The notes beneath the pieces were generated by a model. That model did no database searches. It was not told the origin of the DNA and saw only the letters and a list, made by a program, of their open reading frames with translations. The translations under genes and the position numbers were made by a program. A stretch of DNA of 64,000 nt from Fen-1135 sp963705275 (lineage in GTDB: Bacteria > Desulfobacterota > Syntrophia > Syntrophales > UBA2185). This document shows, piece after piece, positions 17,074-26,078 of this stretch (its first letter is position 1; the number at the start of each line of letters is the position of its first letter). The stretch covers positions 310,001 through 374,000 of the forward strand of contig OY970063.1 in assembly GCA_963705275.1 (NCBI GenBank), written 5' to 3'.

Positions 17074-18381
17074 ATGTTCTGGGTAAGCAAGAGCATACAC
17101 ATCCTGAATCGCTTTCGTCGGCAGTTCATCATATTTCTGTCAGTTCTCGGCCCGGGCATTATTGTTATGGTTGCCGATAACGATGCAGGAGGAATCTCGA
17201 CTTATGCCGTGACAGGTTCGAAGTACGGCTTTTCCCTGCTATGGATGTTCATCATCCTTCTTCCCATGGCCTATTACATTCAGGAGATGACCGTCCGTCT
17301 GGGTGCTGTTACCAAACGCGGCCATGCCGAGGCAATTTTTGAAGGATTCGGCCCTTTATGGGGGTGGTTTTCCCTGATTGATCTGACTATCATCAATTGG
17401 CTCACCCTGATAACGGAGTATGTCGGGATGACGGCAGCGATGAGTCTTTTCGGAGTGCCGCCGTGGCTGACCGTCATTGTGGTGACAGCAATTCTCTTTA
17501 CTGTGATCGTTTCAGGTCAATACTGGACATTCGAAAAAATAACGCTTTTCTTCTGCTGCTTTAATCTCGTTTATATCCCCGCCGCCCTCTGGGCCATGGA
17601 AACGCCAAATGCTCCCACATGGAACGAGGTATTCAGAGGATTCTACAATCCTGATTTGGGCGGCTTCAACGCAGACCTTATTTTCATCATTCTGGCCAAT
17701 ATCGGCACGACCATTGCCCCCTGGATGCTTTTCTTCCAGCAGAGCGCCGTCGTAGACAAGGGGTTGGACATCCATGATATCAAGTATGGCAAACTGGAAA
17801 CTTTGATAGGTTCCTTCTCAACCTGCATCGTTGCCGTCTTCATCATCATCGCCACGGCAGCGGTTTTTTATTTCCACAAACCGCCCATTATCATCGAGGA
17901 TGCGGCCCAGACGGCTGAGGCCATCGTACCTTTTCTGCCCGCCGGACAGGGCAATTTGGCCCGAAAACTATTTGCCATCGGCCTATTTGACGCTGGTTTC
18001 CTGGGAGCCCTCTGCATTTCGCTTTCCACCTCATGGGCGGTGGGAGAAGTCTTCGGCTGGGCGCACTCGCTGAACAAGAAGGTCAAGGAAGCGCCCTGGT
18101 TTTATCTGGTTTATCTTGCCATGCTACTTACCTCGGGAGCCGTGGTCCTGATCCCCGGCGCGCCTTTAATCACCATTACGATGTTTGTGCAGGTTGTCGC
18201 AGTGACCCTGCTTCCCGCATTACTTATTTTCTTGCTATTACTGCTAAATGATAAATCCTTCATGGGCGAACATGTAAATACCCGTTGGCAGAATATTATA
18301 AACTGCTCGATAGTCATTCTCGTAATAATAATGTCCTCCCTGATGGGCGTCAGCACTCTTTTTCCGGACTTATTCAAATAA
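17074..18381 (+). CDS. Nramp-related permease, probably Mg2+ (NRMT-like)
   Basis: A 435-residue protein with about 11 hydrophobic segments and the Nramp (SLC11) fold. Helix 1 reads GPGIIVMVADNDAGG, so the canonical DPGN metal-site motif is DND-AGG (Asp35, Asn36, Asp37). Helix 6 reads TTIAPWML where true Nramps have the MPHN motif, so the Met that favours Mn/Fe is absent. Loss of this Met and a changed helix 1 are features of Nramp-related magnesium transporters (NRMT). The next gene, 18 bases downstream, encodes the soluble MgtE-N/CBS part of a magnesium channel, which supports Mg2+ as the substrate. Direction and coupling cannot be read from sequence. Start chosen at the first ATG; the ribosome site is weak. 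Confidence 0.8.
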   Translation: MFWVSKSIHILNRFRRQFIIFLSVLGPGIIVMVADNDAGGISTYAVTGSKYGFSLLWMFIILLPMAYYIQEMTVRLGAVTKRGHAEAIFEGFGPLWGWFSLIDLTIINWLTLITEYVGMTAAMSLFGVPPWLTVIVVTAILFTVIVSGQYWTFEKITLFFCCFNLVYIPAALWAMETPNAPTWNEVFRGFYNPDLGGFNADLIFIILANIGTTIAPWMLFFQQSAVVDKGLDIHDIKYGKLETLIGSFSTCIVAVFIIIATAAVFYFHKPPIIIEDAAQTAEAIVPFLPAGQGNLARKLFAIGLFDAGFLGALCISLSTSWAVGEVFGWAHSLNKKVKEAPWFYLVYLAMLLTSGAVVLIPGAPLITITMFVQVVAVTLLPALLIFLLLLLNDKSFMGEHVNTRWQNIINCSIVILVIIMSSLMGVSTLFPDLFK

Positions 18382-18399
18382 CCAAAGAGGTGTACGGAT

Positions 18400-19695
18400 A
18401 TGGCAGAGATGAATCAGAAATTAAGAGTTCCAGACCTGCCCCAGGGAATAGGCAGCTATCGGTTCATCTACTTTTCGGAGCTCTTAAAGAGACCCATCTG
18501 TATCGGAAAGATCGGGAACCGCATCGGCAGACTCACTGATCTCGTTTTTGCCGTTGCTGAGCCTTATCCCGATGCCGTCGGTATTTACATCGAACATGGG
18601 TGGGGCAAGCCTACAACATTCATCCCGTGGAACAGAGTCCTCCGGATAGAGGATGACGCAATTTTTGTTCAGCCTCCCGATGAAGGCGACGAATACCCTC
18701 CTTTCGTCGACCAGCCGGGCTGGATTCTCATGGATAAGCACCTGATGGGTCGCACAATTGTGGATATGGACGACAGGCGGGTCGAGGTGGTCAATGATGT
18801 TCACCTCCTCGAAGCAAAGGGACGCTTTCTTCTCGTCCATGTGGATATCTCCTTTAACGGATTCCTCCGCCGCTGGGGGCTGGGAAAGCTTCACTGGATG
18901 AAAGATGACCTTATTTCCTGGAAGTACGTTCAACCTCTTTCCGTTGAAGATGCCGTCTCTACGGACAAGGTATCTCTGTCAGTTACCCGCAGACAGATAC
19001 ATGAACTGCCCAGCGAGGATCTGGCCGACATGCTGGAAGAGCTGGGCAAAGAGGAAAAGGATGCACTTTTCTCAGCCCTTGATTCCGAAAAGGCCGCTGA
19101 GACCCTCGCGGAAGCCGAGCCGCGGACACAACGTCAGATCATCGCCGCTCTCAGGAAGGAGCGTGCCCGGAATATCTTTACGGAAATGACCATCCCGCAA
19201 TTGGCCGGCTTGTTTTCCGTTCTTCCCCACGACCATGTTTCCGAATTGATGGCATTGCTTACCAAGGATCAGGCGGATCGCGTTCGGTCGATTCTTTCCG
19301 AACGGGAAGCAACTGCCAGGGGAATGATGTCCTCCGACTTCCTTACCATGGCAAGGGAGACGACAGTCAGCGAGGCATTGATGAAGATCAGGCAATCCTC
19401 CATGGAGCCGGAGAGTATTTCTTACATCTATGTAGTGGGCGACAATGGTCAGCCGCTTCTCGGCGTCATAGATCTGCGCGAACTTATTCTTGCATCCGAT
19501 GACGCGAAGCTTGGCGATATTATGGTGGAACCCGTGGTAACAGCAGAGGAAGATGATGTTCAGGACGACCTCTCTGAAATGTTCGCCAAGTATCACTACA
19601 GGATGATACCTGTTGTAGACGGCCAGGATAGTATTCTGGGTGTCATTCGCTACAATGATATCATGAAGGGTGTCGAAACCCGGATCAAGATTTAG
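18400..19695 (+). CDS. PRC-barrel / MgtE-N / CBS-pair protein without membrane domain
   Basis: A 431-residue soluble protein; ATG preceded by AGAGGTG. Residues about 25-180 hold two PRC-barrel-like segments (RPICIGKIGNRIGRLTDLVF and LMGRTIVDMDDRRVEVVNDV), about 195-300 an MgtE N-terminal superhelix (LPSEDLADMLEELGKEEKDA), and about 305-431 a CBS pair (MMSSDFLTMARETTVSEAL ... YHYRMIPVVDGQDSILGVI). In MgtE channels these cytosolic parts sense Mg2+ and gate the pore, but the MgtE membrane domain is absent here. It follows the Nramp-like permease by 18 bases and so is probably its Mg2+-responsive regulator (inference). A 36-residue membrane ORF begins 10 bases after its stop. Confidence 0.85.
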   Translation: MAEMNQKLRVPDLPQGIGSYRFIYFSELLKRPICIGKIGNRIGRLTDLVFAVAEPYPDAVGIYIEHGWGKPTTFIPWNRVLRIEDDAIFVQPPDEGDEYPPFVDQPGWILMDKHLMGRTIVDMDDRRVEVVNDVHLLEAKGRFLLVHVDISFNGFLRRWGLGKLHWMKDDLISWKYVQPLSVEDAVSTDKVSLSVTRRQIHELPSEDLADMLEELGKEEKDALFSALDSEKAAETLAEAEPRTQRQIIAALRKERARNIFTEMTIPQLAGLFSVLPHDHVSELMALLTKDQADRVRSILSEREATARGMMSSDFLTMARETTVSEALMKIRQSSMEPESISYIYVVGDNGQPLLGVIDLRELILASDDAKLGDIMVEPVVTAEEDDVQDDLSEMFAKYHYRMIPVVDGQDSILGVIRYNDIMKGVETRIKI

Positions 19696-19705
19696 GGAGG
19701 GTGGA

Positions 19706-19816
19706 ATGCCACGCATACAGATAACCAAAACGACCAAGGTTGCTCTATACTTTCTGAAATTTTATTTGGTCTTTCTTCTGATTTTGATCTTTGTGAGATT
19801 TATAAGAACTTTTTGA
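19706..19816 (+). CDS. 36-residue membrane protein, third gene of the Nramp/MgtE-N unit
   Basis: A short frame starting ATG at 19706, ten bases after the MgtE-N/CBS gene, with GGGAGG 6-7 bases upstream. It encodes a basic N-terminus followed by one hydrophobic helix (VALYFLKFYLVFLLILIFV) and a basic RFIR tail. The ribosome site, spacing and amphipathic layout suggest a real small membrane protein, possibly a subunit or regulator of the transporter. No known family was recognised. Confidence 0.55.
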   Translation: MPRIQITKTTKVALYFLKFYLVFLLILIFVRFIRTF

Positions 19817-20090
19817 TAACCCTGGATCACTTCATTTCAAGACATGATCGATTATCGTCTCTTGTTTACGAGGTCGCCACCAGAAAACTGTCTTGCTTGA
19901 AATAAGCCCTTATAATAAATGACGTCGCAAATTTGTATGTCTTTCGGAACGATCATTCTGCTGCCTTTCATCTCCTAATTCACTTTTCACTGGATACCGG
20001 GCTAATCTATGCCAACCGAAGATGATGATTGACTGTTTGGAAAAAATGTAATAAAAAAAAGGGAAAGATACATTTCAGGAGGCAGAAACT

Positions 20091-20288
20091 ATGAGGGGTC
20101 TTTTACAGCCAATGCACATTCTGGTAATATTGATCATAGTCCTCATTATCTTTGGCCCCGGCAAACTTCCCGAGTTGGGAAGCGCTATTGGCAAAGCCAT
20201 AAGGGGTTTCAAACGTTCTATGGAAGACACGAAAGAGAAAATTGAGGGTACCGCAAACGCCGATAAACCAGAAAATAAGAAAGATTAA
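20091..20288 (+). CDS. tatA: Sec-independent translocase subunit TatA
   Basis: A 65-residue protein with a single N-terminal membrane helix (HILVILIIVLIIF), the diagnostic FGPGKLPELGSAIGKAIRGF hinge and amphipathic helix, and a charged tail. AGGAGG lies 8 bases before the ATG. TatA forms the pore of the twin-arginine pathway with TatC, which is not in the window. The gene stands alone between two gaps. It could equally be named TatA/E. Confidence 0.9.
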   Translation: MRGLLQPMHILVILIIVLIIFGPGKLPELGSAIGKAIRGFKRSMEDTKEKIEGTANADKPENKKD

Positions 20289-20531
20289 TTTTCACTATAA
20301 CCGGGTTATCAAAGCAGTAGGGACAGAAATATATTTCGTTAACAACGATGGAACTAGCTAATAACCAATCACTCTGACATCTGAGGCTTGACGATTTAAT
20401 CACGTAAACGAAGTTTGACAATGTATCGGGGTTATCAAGTAGCCCCTTATACGTATTATTATTTATTACAGTCCCTTCCATATTGACGAAGTTACGATCC
20501 CTAATTCACCTTTCACGCGCGGGAGCTAATC

Positions 20532-21026
20532 ATGGCACAGACAGAAAAGAGGAAGCTTGACAGCGGTGACTTATTTCCACAGATGGAGCTTCGGTTTACA
20601 GACGGCAGTTCCATGAGTATTCCTGATATGTTGAAGGGTTCCTGGACCGTCCTTCTGGTCTACAGGGGAGGATGGTGACCATTCTGTCGTCAGCAGTTGG
20701 CTGATTTTCAGTCACGCATTTCTGATTTTGATGAGAAGAAAATTAGAGTTATTGGGGCTTCAGCGGACACCCTGCAAGATGCCCTGAAGTCTGTGGAGAG
20801 GAAGAATCTGACCTTCCCAATTGCCTATGGACTGGATGCGAGGGCATTCGCCGCCATGACAGGGGCTTTTTTCGACGATGTGAGAGGCTATCTACATGCA
20901 ACCGGCTTTATTCTCAGACCGGACGGCAAAGTAGGTGAAGCCGTTTATAGCACCGGCAATATCGGGCGCTTCGTGTCGGCAGACGCCATTTTCATGATCG
21001 ATTATCGCGTCAAAAAGGGTTTCTAG
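20532..21026 (+). CDS. peroxiredoxin-like (AhpC/TSA-fold) protein with UxxC, probable selenoprotein
   Basis: ATG at 20532; the ribosome site is weak (GGGAG). Reading through TGA at 20676-20678 gives 164 residues. U49 lies in YRGGWUPFCRQQ, which matches the GxWCPxC active site of AhpC/TSA-type thiol peroxidase-like proteins, giving a UxxC pair with Cys52. Homologous sequence continues on both sides: VLLVYRGG before, and LADFQSRISDFDEKKIRVIG and HATGFILRPDGKV after. A hairpin at 20684-20711 is a SECIS candidate. Peroxiredoxin-like and thioredoxin-like UxxC selenoproteins are an established class. A methyltransferase-like membrane gene begins 7 bases after the stop, so they share an operon. Confidence 0.85.
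20684..20711 (+). promoter_or_regulatory. bacterial SECIS hairpin (peroxiredoxin-like selenoprotein)
   Basis: After the TGA at 20676: outer CTG/CAG, a small internal loop, then a 5-bp stem TCAGC/GCTGA closing the loop AGTTG, which starts 16 bases after the TGA. The spacing fits bacterial SECIS elements; this stem is shorter than in the other two cases. Confidence 0.5.
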
Positions 21027-21033
21027 TCGGGAA

Positions 21034-21477
21034 ATGACTGCGGATAAAATAAAAGCGCGTACTCTCGTCTTTATACAACTGGGCTGTATTGTTTTTATCC
21101 TTGCATCAGGCAATCCTGTTTCATACCAACCGTTGCTGCTTCTGCTCCAGATTGCGGGAATGGCAATCGGGATATGGGCGGTCGCCGCCATGGGGGTTGG
21201 CAATATAAATATTTCGCCGCTCGTGAAAGAAGGCGCAGTGCTCGTAACAAGAGGGCCTTACAGACTCATCAGACACCCCATGTATTTAGCTGTATTGCTG
21301 GTAATCTGGCCGCTTATCATTGACCGCTTTTCCCTCCTGCGTGTTACCGCAGGATTCGTTCTTACCACTAACTTAATAATAAAGATGCTGTACGAAGAGC
21401 GCCTTCTCAAGAAACAGTTTGCAGAATACGAAGCCTATATGAAAAACACCAAGAGATTGATCCCTGCCATTTTCTGA
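21034..21477 (+). CDS. isoprenylcysteine carboxyl methyltransferase-like (ICMT/PEMT) membrane protein
   Basis: A 147-residue membrane protein of the ICMT/phospholipid methyltransferase type. GPYRLIRHPMYLAVLLVIWP is the signature of the SAM-binding region, with MLYEERLLKKQFAEYEAYMKNTKRLIP at the C-terminus holding the EE pair of the family. Four hydrophobic segments are visible. It begins 7 bases behind the selenocysteine peroxiredoxin-like gene. The methyl acceptor is unknown in bacteria with these proteins. Confidence 0.8.
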   Translation: MTADKIKARTLVFIQLGCIVFILASGNPVSYQPLLLLLQIAGMAIGIWAVAAMGVGNINISPLVKEGAVLVTRGPYRLIRHPMYLAVLLVIWPLIIDRFSLLRVTAGFVLTTNLIIKMLYEERLLKKQFAEYEAYMKNTKRLIPAIF

Positions 21478-21662
21478 GTGAACCTCATCAAGAAGCCACA
21501 CCGGTATACCCTTCCCAATACTGACATGGACGCTTCTTTCAATCTGCATTGCGGCGGCCATTTGTTGTTGACAGACAACGGCCATTTCTTTATTATTTTC
21601 TTGAGGAATGTTGGTCGCCTGTCAAAAGACGCTTTCTGATTATTCACCGAAGGATTCACCGT

Positions 21663-24098
21663 ATGGACATGAAACAGTTCGAAGTTCCTGTGGAGAAGTT
21701 GCGCTGGCAGTGTGATCCTGCAATGTTTACCTTCGATTGCACAAAAGAAATGGCCCCATTGCGCGAGTTTATCGGCCAGGACCGGGCCATTCGTGCTATA
21801 CAGTTTGGCCTCTCTATGAACCATGACGGGTATAATATTTTTGTTGCAGGCTTGACGGGTACCGGTAAGACCTCCATGGTGAAGACATACATCGACCGAC
21901 TCATAGCCAGTGGCCGGATAAGGGAAGGCTTCCATCCGCAGGACTGGGCCTACGTCTATAACTTTGCTGATCCCGACCGTCCCCAGACTATCAGCGTGCC
22001 ACAGGGCACCTGCAAAGATTTTCGCAATAGAATTTCCAATCTGCTAAACCGGCTCAAGGAGGACCTGGCCCGCGCATTCTCCAGCGATGAGTATAAGAAC
22101 AGCCACAAAAAGGTTATTGAAGAGAGTCAGGCAGAGCAGCAGAAAATCCTGCAGGAAATCGGGGAGGATACCCGCGCGCAGGGTTTTCTTCTGGAAATGA
22201 CGCAGATGGGACCTGTCCTCGTCCCCCTTATTGATGGCCGTCCTATGGATCAGGCTGCATACATGGCGCTCGATGAATCTCTTCGCCGGGACCTCGACAA
22301 GCGACACGCCGAACTTCTGAAGAGTGTTCAGAGAACTTTCGAAAAGCTGCACGAATTACAGCATCAAACCGTACAAAGACTGGCCGATGCGGATAAAGCA
22401 CTGGCTGATATAACCGTTACAAGGCTGTTCGACGCGCCTCTGACTGACTACAAGGATCAACCTAGAATTATCCAATATCTCAATAATCTGAAGCAATACA
22501 CCCTTGATAACCTCGACATATTCAAAGGGGATGAGGGAAAGGCGACGACCCTTTTGGGCATGCCTGGGAGCCAGATCGCGCAGGGCCGTGACCCGTATCT
22601 TCCGTTCCAGATCAACGTGTTCATTGATAACAGTGAATCGGAAGGGCCTCCCGTAATCACCGAGCCTAACCCAATCTATCCTAATCTCTTCGGCAAGGTG
22701 GAGCGAAGATTCCTCTTGGGCGGCTATCTCAGCGATCATACCATGCTTAAGCCGGGCGCAATCCATCGCGCGAACGGAGGCTACCTGCTTCTCAGTGCTG
22801 CTGAGGTTATCATGAATCTCGGCGTATGGCCGGCCCTGAAGCGCGCGATCCGTACTAAAGAGGTGGGAGTCGAGGATCCCTTTGAGCAGTTCGGCTTGCT
22901 CGCACCACAGGGGATGAAGCCTGAGCCGATACCCATCGAAATCAAAATATTCCTCATAGGCGACCCCGCCATATACCAGTTGCTGGCTATGTATGATGAG
23001 GAGTTCTGGGAGCTCTTCCGTGTGAAGGCTGACTTCGATTACGAGGTTCAGAAAACCAGTGATAACTTGATGGCCTTCGCCGCCTACATCTCAGGTTGCT
23101 GCGAGGACTGCAACATCCGCCACTTTGATCGCACTGGCGTAGCCAAGGTCATTGAGTTCACTTCCCGTCTGGTAAGTGATCAGCAGAAGCTATCTTCCCG
23201 CTTTTCCCAGATCAGGGAACTGGTACTCGAGGCCGAGCATTTTGCGCAGCGGGATGCTGCGGAATTGGTCGGCGCCAAGCATGTGGAGCAGGCCCTGGAT
23301 GAGCGCCGCTTCCGTCATAACCTCCCGGATGAACGTATCAAGGAAATGATAGAGCGCGGCACAATAATGATTGATACTGATGGTAGCGTCATCGGCCAGG
23401 TCAACGGATTAAGCGTCTATAGTCTGGGCGATGTTGTCTTCGGCAAACCATCTCGTATCACCTGCCGTACCTTCCTGGGGCGGCATGGCATAATCAACAT
23501 AGAGCGCGAGTCCAAGCTTAGCGGCCCGATTCACAATAAGGGTGTGCTTATTTTGAACGGTTACGTGGGGTCGAGATTCGCCCAGGATTTCCCGCTATCT
23601 CTATCCGCAAGCCTCTGCTTTGAACAGTCATACGAAGGCGTTGAAGGTGATAGCGCTTCATCTACTGAGCTCTACGCCCTGCTTTCGAGCCTGGCGGATG
23701 TACCGATAAGACAGGACATTGCCGTGACGGGCTCAGTCAACCAGAGAGGTGAGATCCAACCGATAGGCGGAGTCAACCAGAAGATTGAAGGCTTCTTCGG
23801 AATCTGCAAGGCAAAAGGCCTCACCGGTCGTCAGGGTGTGATTATACCCGCCCGTAACTTAGATAACCTGATGCTTCGCCAGGAAGTCATTGATGCGGTC
23901 AACGCCGGTCAGTTCCATATCTGGAGCGTCACAACCATAGATGAGGGAATTGAAATTCTCACCGGCATGCCGATGGGGCGGATAGCAGACGGGCGCTTCC
24001 CGGAGAACACGATAAGTTTCAGGGTAGACGCTACACTGCGACAGATGGCCATGAAACTGAAAAAATACAATGGCTCTGATGCGGTGATTACTGAGTAG
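21663..24098 (+). CDS. Lon-like ATP-dependent protease (AAA_32 / Lon C-terminal type)
   Basis: Start set at ATG 21663 (GAAGG upstream), since an upstream extension has no family-like sequence; 811 residues. An AAA domain with Walker A GLTGTGKTS (about residues 66-74) and a long coiled helical insert (about 150-290) precede a Lon-type proteolytic domain at about 560-800: the catalytic Ser lies in EGDSASSTELYALLS and the catalytic Lys in GGVNQKIEGFF. This is the LonB-like bacterial subfamily with the AAA_32 architecture rather than the classic LonA N-terminal substrate domain. It is cytosolic and probably acts in protein quality control. The gene is followed by an S49 peptidase lipoprotein. Confidence 0.85.
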   Translation: MDMKQFEVPVEKLRWQCDPAMFTFDCTKEMAPLREFIGQDRAIRAIQFGLSMNHDGYNIFVAGLTGTGKTSMVKTYIDRLIASGRIREGFHPQDWAYVYNFADPDRPQTISVPQGTCKDFRNRISNLLNRLKEDLARAFSSDEYKNSHKKVIEESQAEQQKILQEIGEDTRAQGFLLEMTQMGPVLVPLIDGRPMDQAAYMALDESLRRDLDKRHAELLKSVQRTFEKLHELQHQTVQRLADADKALADITVTRLFDAPLTDYKDQPRIIQYLNNLKQYTLDNLDIFKGDEGKATTLLGMPGSQIAQGRDPYLPFQINVFIDNSESEGPPVITEPNPIYPNLFGKVERRFLLGGYLSDHTMLKPGAIHRANGGYLLLSAAEVIMNLGVWPALKRAIRTKEVGVEDPFEQFGLLAPQGMKPEPIPIEIKIFLIGDPAIYQLLAMYDEEFWELFRVKADFDYEVQKTSDNLMAFAAYISGCCEDCNIRHFDRTGVAKVIEFTSRLVSDQQKLSSRFSQIRELVLEAEHFAQRDAAELVGAKHVEQALDERRFRHNLPDERIKEMIERGTIMIDTDGSVIGQVNGLSVYSLGDVVFGKPSRITCRTFLGRHGIINIERESKLSGPIHNKGVLILNGYVGSRFAQDFPLSLSASLCFEQSYEGVEGDSASSTELYALLSSLADVPIRQDIAVTGSVNQRGEIQPIGGVNQKIEGFFGICKAKGLTGRQGVIIPARNLDNLMLRQEVIDAVNAGQFHIWSVTTIDEGIEILTGMPMGRIADGRFPENTISFRVDATLRQMAMKLKKYNGSDAVITE

Positions 24099-24185
24099 CG
24101 CAACAAAGACTCGCGAGCTCTTCTCCGACACTTCTTACGGGCCGATGGCGAAAAATATAAAGTATCCTTGCAACGGAGGCATTAT

Positions 24186-25172
24186 ATGCAAAAATCCTAT
24201 CTCATGATGTTACTATTCGTCTTGATTTTGACCACCGCCTGCGGAGGTCCCAGAATAAAGCTCTTCAGCGATGCCGGAGAACCTCTGAAGGAATTCACTC
24301 TTGAGGGAAGAGGTTCAGATAAAATCCTGCTGATTCCTGTGTACGGAATAATTACGGACACCCCCAAAGAAAGATTTCTCGCCCAGTCGCAGAGCGTGGT
24401 TGAGAAGGTTATGTCGCAATTGAAAAAAGCAGAAAAAGACGACCACATCAAGGCCGTTTTGTTCGAGATTAATTCACCCGGCGGCACGATTACAGCAAGC
24501 GACATTCTTTACCACGAAATCTCGTCTTTCAAAGAGAGAACCGGTAGAAAGATTGCCGTTTCTATGATGGATCTTGCCACTTCCGGCGCTTACTACGTGT
24601 CTCTTCCTGCTGATCTGATCACGGCTCATCCTACGACCGTCACAGGCTCTGTGGGCGTTCTATTCCTTCAGCCTAAGGTCATGGGCTTGATGGATAAAAT
24701 CGGCATTAGCGTGGACGTGAAAAAATTTGGAAAGAACAAAGATATGGGGACGCCTTTCAGAGACAGCAGCGAAGAAGAGCAAAGATTTATACAAAAATCC
24801 GTAGATGATATGGGAGAGCGATTCATTCGCCTCGTAGAAAGACATCGGAAACCCAACGAAAAGGCTGTGGCCGAAATTTCCACAGCCCGCATTTTTTCGG
24901 CCGAAGATGCCCTGAAACTGGGGCTTGTGGATAAGGTTTGTTATTTGAGTGATGCTATCCGAGAGTCAAAAAAGTTGGCAGGTATGGCAGCAGACGCCAG
25001 GGTTATTGTATATCGCCGCACTGAGTATAGCGAAGATAACTATTATAATATCTCAGGTGCCTCATCTGAAGGTTTGAACATCTCAACCGTCAACATTGAG
25101 CTGTCAGAAATCATCAGCCTTAGGAGCGGCTTTTATTACCTTTGGCCCGGGGCGATTTCGGTAGAGAGATAG
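24186..25172 (+). CDS. S49 (SppA-like) peptidase lipoprotein
   Basis: ATG at 24186 is preceded by GGAGG; 328 residues. The N-terminus is a lipoprotein signal ending LTTACG, so the enzyme should be lipid-anchored in the envelope rather than membrane-spanning like classic SppA. The S49 fold is clear: AVLFEINSPGG, then the nucleophile Ser in DLATSGAYYVS and the general-base Lys region GKNKDMGTPF, followed by ARIFSAEDALKLGLVDKV. A second S49 gene lies at 37271-38173. The role may be degradation of signal peptides or envelope proteins. The lipobox form is notable. Confidence 0.8.
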   Translation: MQKSYLMMLLFVLILTTACGGPRIKLFSDAGEPLKEFTLEGRGSDKILLIPVYGIITDTPKERFLAQSQSVVEKVMSQLKKAEKDDHIKAVLFEINSPGGTITASDILYHEISSFKERTGRKIAVSMMDLATSGAYYVSLPADLITAHPTTVTGSVGVLFLQPKVMGLMDKIGISVDVKKFGKNKDMGTPFRDSSEEEQRFIQKSVDDMGERFIRLVERHRKPNEKAVAEISTARIFSAEDALKLGLVDKVCYLSDAIRESKKLAGMAADARVIVYRRTEYSEDNYYNISGASSEGLNISTVNIELSEIISLRSGFYYLWPGAISVER

Positions 25173-25241
25173 ATCAAATCGCATTATCACGCCGGTGAAA
25201 GAGCTGACTGGAAAGGAGAAGGCTCATGGGAGGTACGGCAA

Positions 25242-26078
25242 TTGAATAGATTTCTTTTTCTTATAGCGATAATTTGCTCTTTGTCTTACATGGGATGCGC
25301 AACAACCATAGAATTGCAAGAGACTCAGCAAAAGTTTGACACTGATATCCGTGCCCTCAAGGAGCAAAATGCCAGCATACGTAGGGATACGACAAATAAC
25401 GATAAGGAACTAGCTGATATACGCAAGAGGATCGCCGACATTGCGGCGGACATGACCGAAATTAGAGAAGACATGGAGAATTTGAAGGGAGATCGTGAGG
25501 TACTGGGAAAAAGTGAGTCTGACTTAAAAGCGGAGTTTGTTCGCAAGGACAAAGAATTCGTCGATATGAGGAGCCAATTTGATCAACTTTCTTCCCGCAT
25601 GCATGTCATAGAGAGTCTTCTTGAGATCGGGAGCAGCGCTGGTAAAGCCCCGAAGGGCGGAAAAATCATCAGCGATGATTCAAAAAATGCCGTGCCCGGC
25701 AAGACGGAAAAGGAATCGGCTTATGACGCGGCTTATGAAGCCTTCAAGGAAGAAAAATATGAGAAGGCCCGAGAAGGATTTCAAAACTTTCTGAAGCAAT
25801 ATCCGAACACGGAGTATTCTGATAGCGCACAATTCTGGATTGGCGAGAGTTACTATTTTGAAAGGAAATATGAACAAGCCATCTTGGAATATGAGAAAGT
25901 GATAAAGGCGTATTCGCAGGGCAACAAGGTGCCCAATGCCTTGCTGAAGCAGGGGTTTTCTTTTCTGAATCTAGGCGACAAATCAAGCGCAAAACTCCTT
26001 TTTGAACAGGTTGCGAAGAACTATCCGGGCACCAATCAGGCACGAATGGCAAGAGCGAAACTTACCGAGATTAAATAG
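25242..26078 (+). CDS. cpoB: Tol-Pal system-associated protein CpoB (YbgF)
   Basis: A 278-residue exported protein; TTG start with GGGAGG 8 bases upstream. Lipobox-like YMGCA near residue 19, a coiled coil (about 25-120), then a TPR part with YDAAYEAFKEEKYEKAREGFQ, SDSAQFWIGESYYFERKY and PNALLKQGFSFLNLGD, which is the CpoB/YbgF C-terminal pattern. It is expected to coordinate Tol-Pal with peptidoglycan synthesis. The tol genes are not nearby. Its coiled coil is longer than in E. coli. Confidence 0.8.
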   Translation: MNRFLFLIAIICSLSYMGCATTIELQETQQKFDTDIRALKEQNASIRRDTTNNDKELADIRKRIADIAADMTEIREDMENLKGDREVLGKSESDLKAEFVRKDKEFVDMRSQFDQLSSRMHVIESLLEIGSSAGKAPKGGKIISDDSKNAVPGKTEKESAYDAAYEAFKEEKYEKAREGFQNFLKQYPNTEYSDSAQFWIGESYYFERKYEQAILEYEKVIKAYSQGNKVPNALLKQGFSFLNLGDKSSAKLLFEQVAKNYPGTNQARMARAKLTEIK

